This document shows, piece after piece, positions 61,427 through 64,000 of a DNA stretch of 64,000 nt; within the stretch, counting starts at the first letter, position 1; the number at the start of each line of letters is the position of its first letter. The stretch spans positions 32,435 to 96,434 of the forward strand of contig CAJUKB010000003.1 of the NCBI GenBank assembly GCA_910587325.1. Direction: 5' to 3'. The notes below the pieces were generated by a model. It made no database searches and was not told the DNA's origin. It saw only the letters and a program-made list of their open reading frames with translations. The DNA is from an uncultured Bacilli bacterium. GTDB lineage: Bacteria; Bacillota_I; Bacilli_A; RF39; UBA660. Both the position numbers and the translations under genes were made by a program.

Positions 61427-62019
61427 TGAAATTAAATAACAAAGGGATTACTTTAGTAGAACTTATCGTTAGTATTGCTTTAATTTCCATTGTCATTATG
61501 TTTTTATTTCGTTTGTTAGTAGATATAAGATATAGTGAAAATAGTACGGATTTTAATCGAGCTAATCAGCAAACAAGAGCTATTATTTTAAAAACAATTC
61601 AAGAAGATTTTTTAGAAAGAAAGTTAATTGGGCTTGTAGATAGAAGTCAAAACGAAGGAGAATTTGTAGTTGAGTTTTCTTATCAAGACCATACAACAGG
61701 AAGATTAATGGTAGATGAAAATTCTATAACCTATACTAATAATACAGGAACAGAAAAATGGAATTTAGAGCGTGAGACGGAAGGAACAAGACTTGGTATT
61801 AACTGCGTAAGTTATAGTACAAGTTTGCCTTTAAATTTAGAGGGAGAATTTTTCTATATGAAACTTGTGATTCCCGTTATTGTAAATGCTCGAAAGAAAA
61901 ACTATATTGATGACTTAGAATTTTTTTATCTAGGGGAAAAGAAAGACCTTGTTAACATAGATTCCGCATTTCCAAATGCAGGGTCTTTAGGGTATTATAA
62001 TGCAAATCAATGTGGATAA
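61426..62019 (+). CDS. Pseudopilin-like protein 2
   Basis: The product (197 residues) begins M-K-L-N-N-K-G|I-T-L-V-E-L-I-V-S-I, a clear class III signal, then an ectodomain with strands. Translation is coupled to the upstream pilin (shared A of TAATG, GGGGGAA site). The two are likely minor pilins of one machine; no assembly ATPase or prepilin peptidase is in the window. The 3' end overlaps the minus-strand ylbJ gene by 33 bases. Confidence 0.8.
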   Translation: MKLNNKGITLVELIVSIALISIVIMFLFRLLVDIRYSENSTDFNRANQQTRAIILKTIQEDFLERKLIGLVDRSQNEGEFVVEFSYQDHTTGRLMVDENSITYTNNTGTEKWNLERETEGTRLGINCVSYSTSLPLNLEGEFFYMKLVIPVIVNARKKNYIDDLEFFYLGEKKDLVNIDSAFPNAGSLGYYNANQCG

Positions 62020-62895
62020 AAAAGCGTGCATGCACCTAGAAAAAAAGAAATATTTATAAGAAATACCAACTTCACTTATAATATTTTTAATTTGTGAATG
62101 GATACTAAAACCACCAAAAGAGATAAAAAGACTTGCCATTATTTCTTTTAGGTGGTTATTTATATGTAAAAGAGTTAGTTTGGCAAGACCACCAGTTGCT
62201 TCTAAAATTCCATTAAATAAGCAACTTAAAATAGGAGAAGGAAAGAATAAAGTAATACTTTCACAAAGTATAAAATAAAAAAGAATGGTGCCTAAAACAA
62301 GAAATAAAGTATCTATACTTCTCTTAAGACTTTTGGTAATGGTAAGGGAAAAGGATAAAGGTTTTGCATTTTGAAATTCTTTTTTTTCATAAGGATATTT
62401 ACGATGAAAAAAAGCAATCAAAAAGTTAAGAAGATAATGAATGACAATTAATTTAAAAGTTATGGTAGTATATGCAAAAATGGTATTTAACATATTGTAT
62501 AAAAAAAGGGGATTTAAAAAACAAGAGTAAGAGAGAATGATACTAGCATCCTTACTAGAAAGCCTTCCTTCCCTTACCAAATTGGCAGCTATATAAGCAT
62601 TTGTGGGAGTTCCAGAAAACATAGACATTACAAAAACATAAGAAGCCATTGTAGAAAAACCAAATATATTTTTAAAAGCTTTATTGATAGTTTTCTCTAT
62701 TATATAATAAAAGTTATAATTCATTAAAATATCATTTACGATAAACATGGGAAATAAAGAAGGAAAAACTTGTTCAAAAAAAAGAAAACAGCCATTTAAA
62801 ATACAACGTTTAAATACAGTATTATTTTGAAACAAAAGTAGGGTAAAGAATAAAGTAATGATAATATAAAAATTATTTTTTAAAAAAGCTTTCAT
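61987..62895 (-). CDS. ylbJ: Sporulation integral membrane protein YlbJ
   Basis: The 302-residue protein has about eight membrane segments and the Gate-domain/YlbJ signatures: S-G-T-P-T-N-A-Y-I-A near residue 95, I-L-E-A-T-G-G-L-A-K-L, and F-G-G-F-S-I-H-S-Q near the end. YlbJ is needed for spore cortex formation in Bacillus. It is shorter than the 408-residue Bacillus protein. The ATG at 62895 follows AAGGAAGG; a longer frame to 62967 would overlap the divergent ylbL. The neighbour ylbL is conserved in position. Confidence 0.82.
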   Translation of the reverse strand: MKAFLKNNFYIIITLFFTLLLFQNNTVFKRCILNGCFLFFEQVFPSLFPMFIVNDILMNYNFYYIIEKTINKAFKNIFGFSTMASYVFVMSMFSGTPTNAYIAANLVREGRLSSKDASIILSYSCFLNPLFLYNMLNTIFAYTTITFKLIVIHYLLNFLIAFFHRKYPYEKKEFQNAKPLSFSLTITKSLKRSIDTLFLVLGTILFYFILCESITLFFPSPILSCLFNGILEATGGLAKLTLLHINNHLKEIMASLFISFGGFSIHSQIKNIISEVGISYKYFFFSRCMHAFLSTLICIIIP

Positions 62896-62934
62896 AAAAT
62901 TTCCTTCCTTTGCTATAATTAAGGTGGTGATACT

Positions 62935-63945
62935 ATGTTTACTAAAGTATATGAAAAAATAAAACAAACCATAAAAGAAAATTATAAATTTTTATTAACC
63001 ATTATTCTATTATTTGTATTTTTCTTCTACGAGCTTCCTTTTGTTGTTTATAGACCAGGTGGTACGATTGATTTAAGTGAACGAGTAATAGTAGAAGATG
63101 GGTATCCTACTAATGGTTCTTTATCAATGGCTTACGTTTCGATGATGAAAGGCAATATTCCATTTGTTCTGTTGTCTTTTGTACTTCCTAATTGGGATTT
63201 AGTGAAATCGGAAAGTATTACGTATGAAGATGAAAGTGTGGAGGAATCCATTAAAAGAGATCATTTATTATTGGAAGAAGGCCTTGATAATGCAACTATT
63301 AGTGCTTATATGCTCGCAGGAGCTGAGATTAAAATCAAGAAAATCAATCATGTAGTTACTTATATCACAAAAGAGGCCCAAACCGATTTAGAAGTGGGAG
63401 ATATCATCTTAAATGTAAATAAAAAAGAATTTTCAGAACTTAAAGAATTGCAAAGCTATATCAATTCTTTAAAGAAAGAGGAAGAAGTTACATTTCAAGT
63501 GTTACGTGGTGAAAAAGAAGAAGTATGTTATGCTAAAATATACGAAATAGAAAATATGTTAAAGGTGGGAATTTCCATTATAAATAAATATGAATATGAA
63601 ACAGAGCCAAAAATTTCTATTGAAACTAAAACAAGTGAGTCAGGTTCTAGTGGAGGGCTAATGACGGCTTTATCTATTTACAATGCTTTGACAGAAGAAG
63701 ATATTACCAAAAATAGAAATATTGTAGGCACTGGAACCATTGATGCCCTTGGCAATGTTGGAGAAATTGGTGGGATTAAATATAAATTGTTAGGAGCAGA
63801 AAAAGCCCATGCGTCCCTCTTTTTATGTCCTTTGGAAAATTATGAAGAAGCTAGAAATGTAAAAGAAAAAATGAAGTTAAAATTAGAAGTTGTTCCAGTA
63901 AAAACTTTAGAAGAAGCAGTAAATGCGTTAACAAAAGTAAATTAG
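62935..63945 (+). CDS. ylbL: YlbL-like membrane protease (PDZ plus Lon-type domain)
   Basis: The 336-residue protein has an N-terminal membrane helix (about 18-38), the P-G-G-T-I-D-L segment, a PDZ domain (about 125-205) and a Lon-type protease domain with the catalytic pair S239 (S-G-S-S-G-G) and K284 (G-G-I-K-Y-K). The Bacillus orthologue degrades the checkpoint inhibitor YneA after DNA damage. The gene is divergent from ylbJ. Confidence 0.9.
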   Translation: MFTKVYEKIKQTIKENYKFLLTIILLFVFFFYELPFVVYRPGGTIDLSERVIVEDGYPTNGSLSMAYVSMMKGNIPFVLLSFVLPNWDLVKSESITYEDESVEESIKRDHLLLEEGLDNATISAYMLAGAEIKIKKINHVVTYITKEAQTDLEVGDIILNVNKKEFSELKELQSYINSLKKEEEVTFQVLRGEKEEVCYAKIYEIENMLKVGISIINKYEYETEPKISIETKTSESGSSGGLMTALSIYNALTEEDITKNRNIVGTGTIDALGNVGEIGGIKYKLLGAEKAHASLFLCPLENYEEARNVKEKMKLKLEVVPVKTLEEAVNALTKVN

Positions 63946-64000
63946 GTGCTTGAATTCAATTGAAAGTTCCCGCAAAAATTAGTAAATGAAATTTTTAAGA

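Noticed and set aside
1..64000. CRISPR array, tRNA or rRNA genes
   Set aside because: No regularly spaced repeats and no stretch folding as tRNA or matching rRNA were noticed on reading; a tRNA search program would be needed to exclude a tRNA with certainty.
1..64000. Mycoplasma-type code (TGA as Trp)
   Set aside because: Several genes (for example 43774, 43263 and 52579) end at TGA in the expected place and Trp is encoded by TGG in all conserved motifs.

Overview
The window is a gene-dense, AT-rich chromosomal segment from a low-GC Bacillota, most likely an anaerobic, gut-type member of class Bacilli near the Erysipelotrichia/RF39 lineages. That placement is inferred from gene content: Bacillus-type helicase loaders (DnaB/DnaD family and DnaI), EzrA, the ireB-ruvX-DUF1292-mltG-trmR-U32-U32-greA operon, T-box leaders, a CIRCE element, an [FeFe]-hydrogenase and acetate kinase. 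ClpB has no N domain, ThrRS no TGS domain and AlaRS no C-terminal domain. TGA is used as a stop, so the code is the standard bacterial one rather than the Mollicutes one. Sporulation-linked families (SpoVID/YsxE-like pair, YlbJ next to YlbL, YjcZ-like peptides) point to a spore-forming ancestry.

Layout: 0-10 kb carries a partial gene, a thioredoxin-fold protein, an intracellular-looking GH16 enzyme, dnaB-ABC exporter-dnaI, an [FeFe]-hydrogenase and CIRCE-controlled clpB. 10-24 kb holds two T-box operons (Thr: unknown gene+thrS; Ala: dNMP kinase-like+alaS), a kinase-like gene with a G10 tract, an HD/SpoT-like gene with serS, a degenerate RNB-like protein, and miaB with an AI-2E family permease. 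24-26 kb is a mobile-element graveyard: a decayed IS30-like element sits precisely inside an Rpn-type nuclease/transposase pseudogene. 26-33 kb has the YmfF/YmfH M16 pair, ezrA, a cysteine desulfurase and thiI. 33.4-35.3 kb is accessory: a small RNA, an IS200-like element, a tiny membrane peptide, another candidate RNA and a DUF1540 gene. 35-41 kb has ackA, nrnA, recX, prsA and tiny YjcZ-like peptides. 43.5-50.9 kb is the conserved tRNA-modification/cell-wall operon, an Rpn protein and trigger factor. 53.9-58.7 kb has lon, a DUF4422 protein and the SpoVID/YsxE pair. 60.8-64 kb has two pseudopilins, ylbJ and ylbL.

The most unusual content is a dispersed surface-protein system at 41-43.4, 51-52.6 and 59-60.8 kb. 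Each locus has a long exported protein with a TasA/camelysin-like membrane-proximal region and a different C-terminal domain, followed at once by a small XRE-type regulator gene that usually overlaps its stop codon. Two of the N-terminal cassettes are identical over about 570 nt apart from one base, while their C-terminal parts differ. One copy is switched off by a 10-G tract that puts its start codon out of frame; 9 or 12 Gs would restore it. A second 10-G tract lies at the same relative place in the kinase-like gene at 12.9 kb and is followed by a similar sequence. The 41-kb copy has a perfect consensus promoter overlaid by three palindromic operators next to a divergent XRE repressor gene. 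Together with three pseudopilin-like genes this looks like a phase- and antigen-variable surface apparatus. Other points of interest are two candidate type I toxin-antitoxin loci, one apparently split by the IS200 element, and a 135-bp gap-free repeat beside Rpn remnants.
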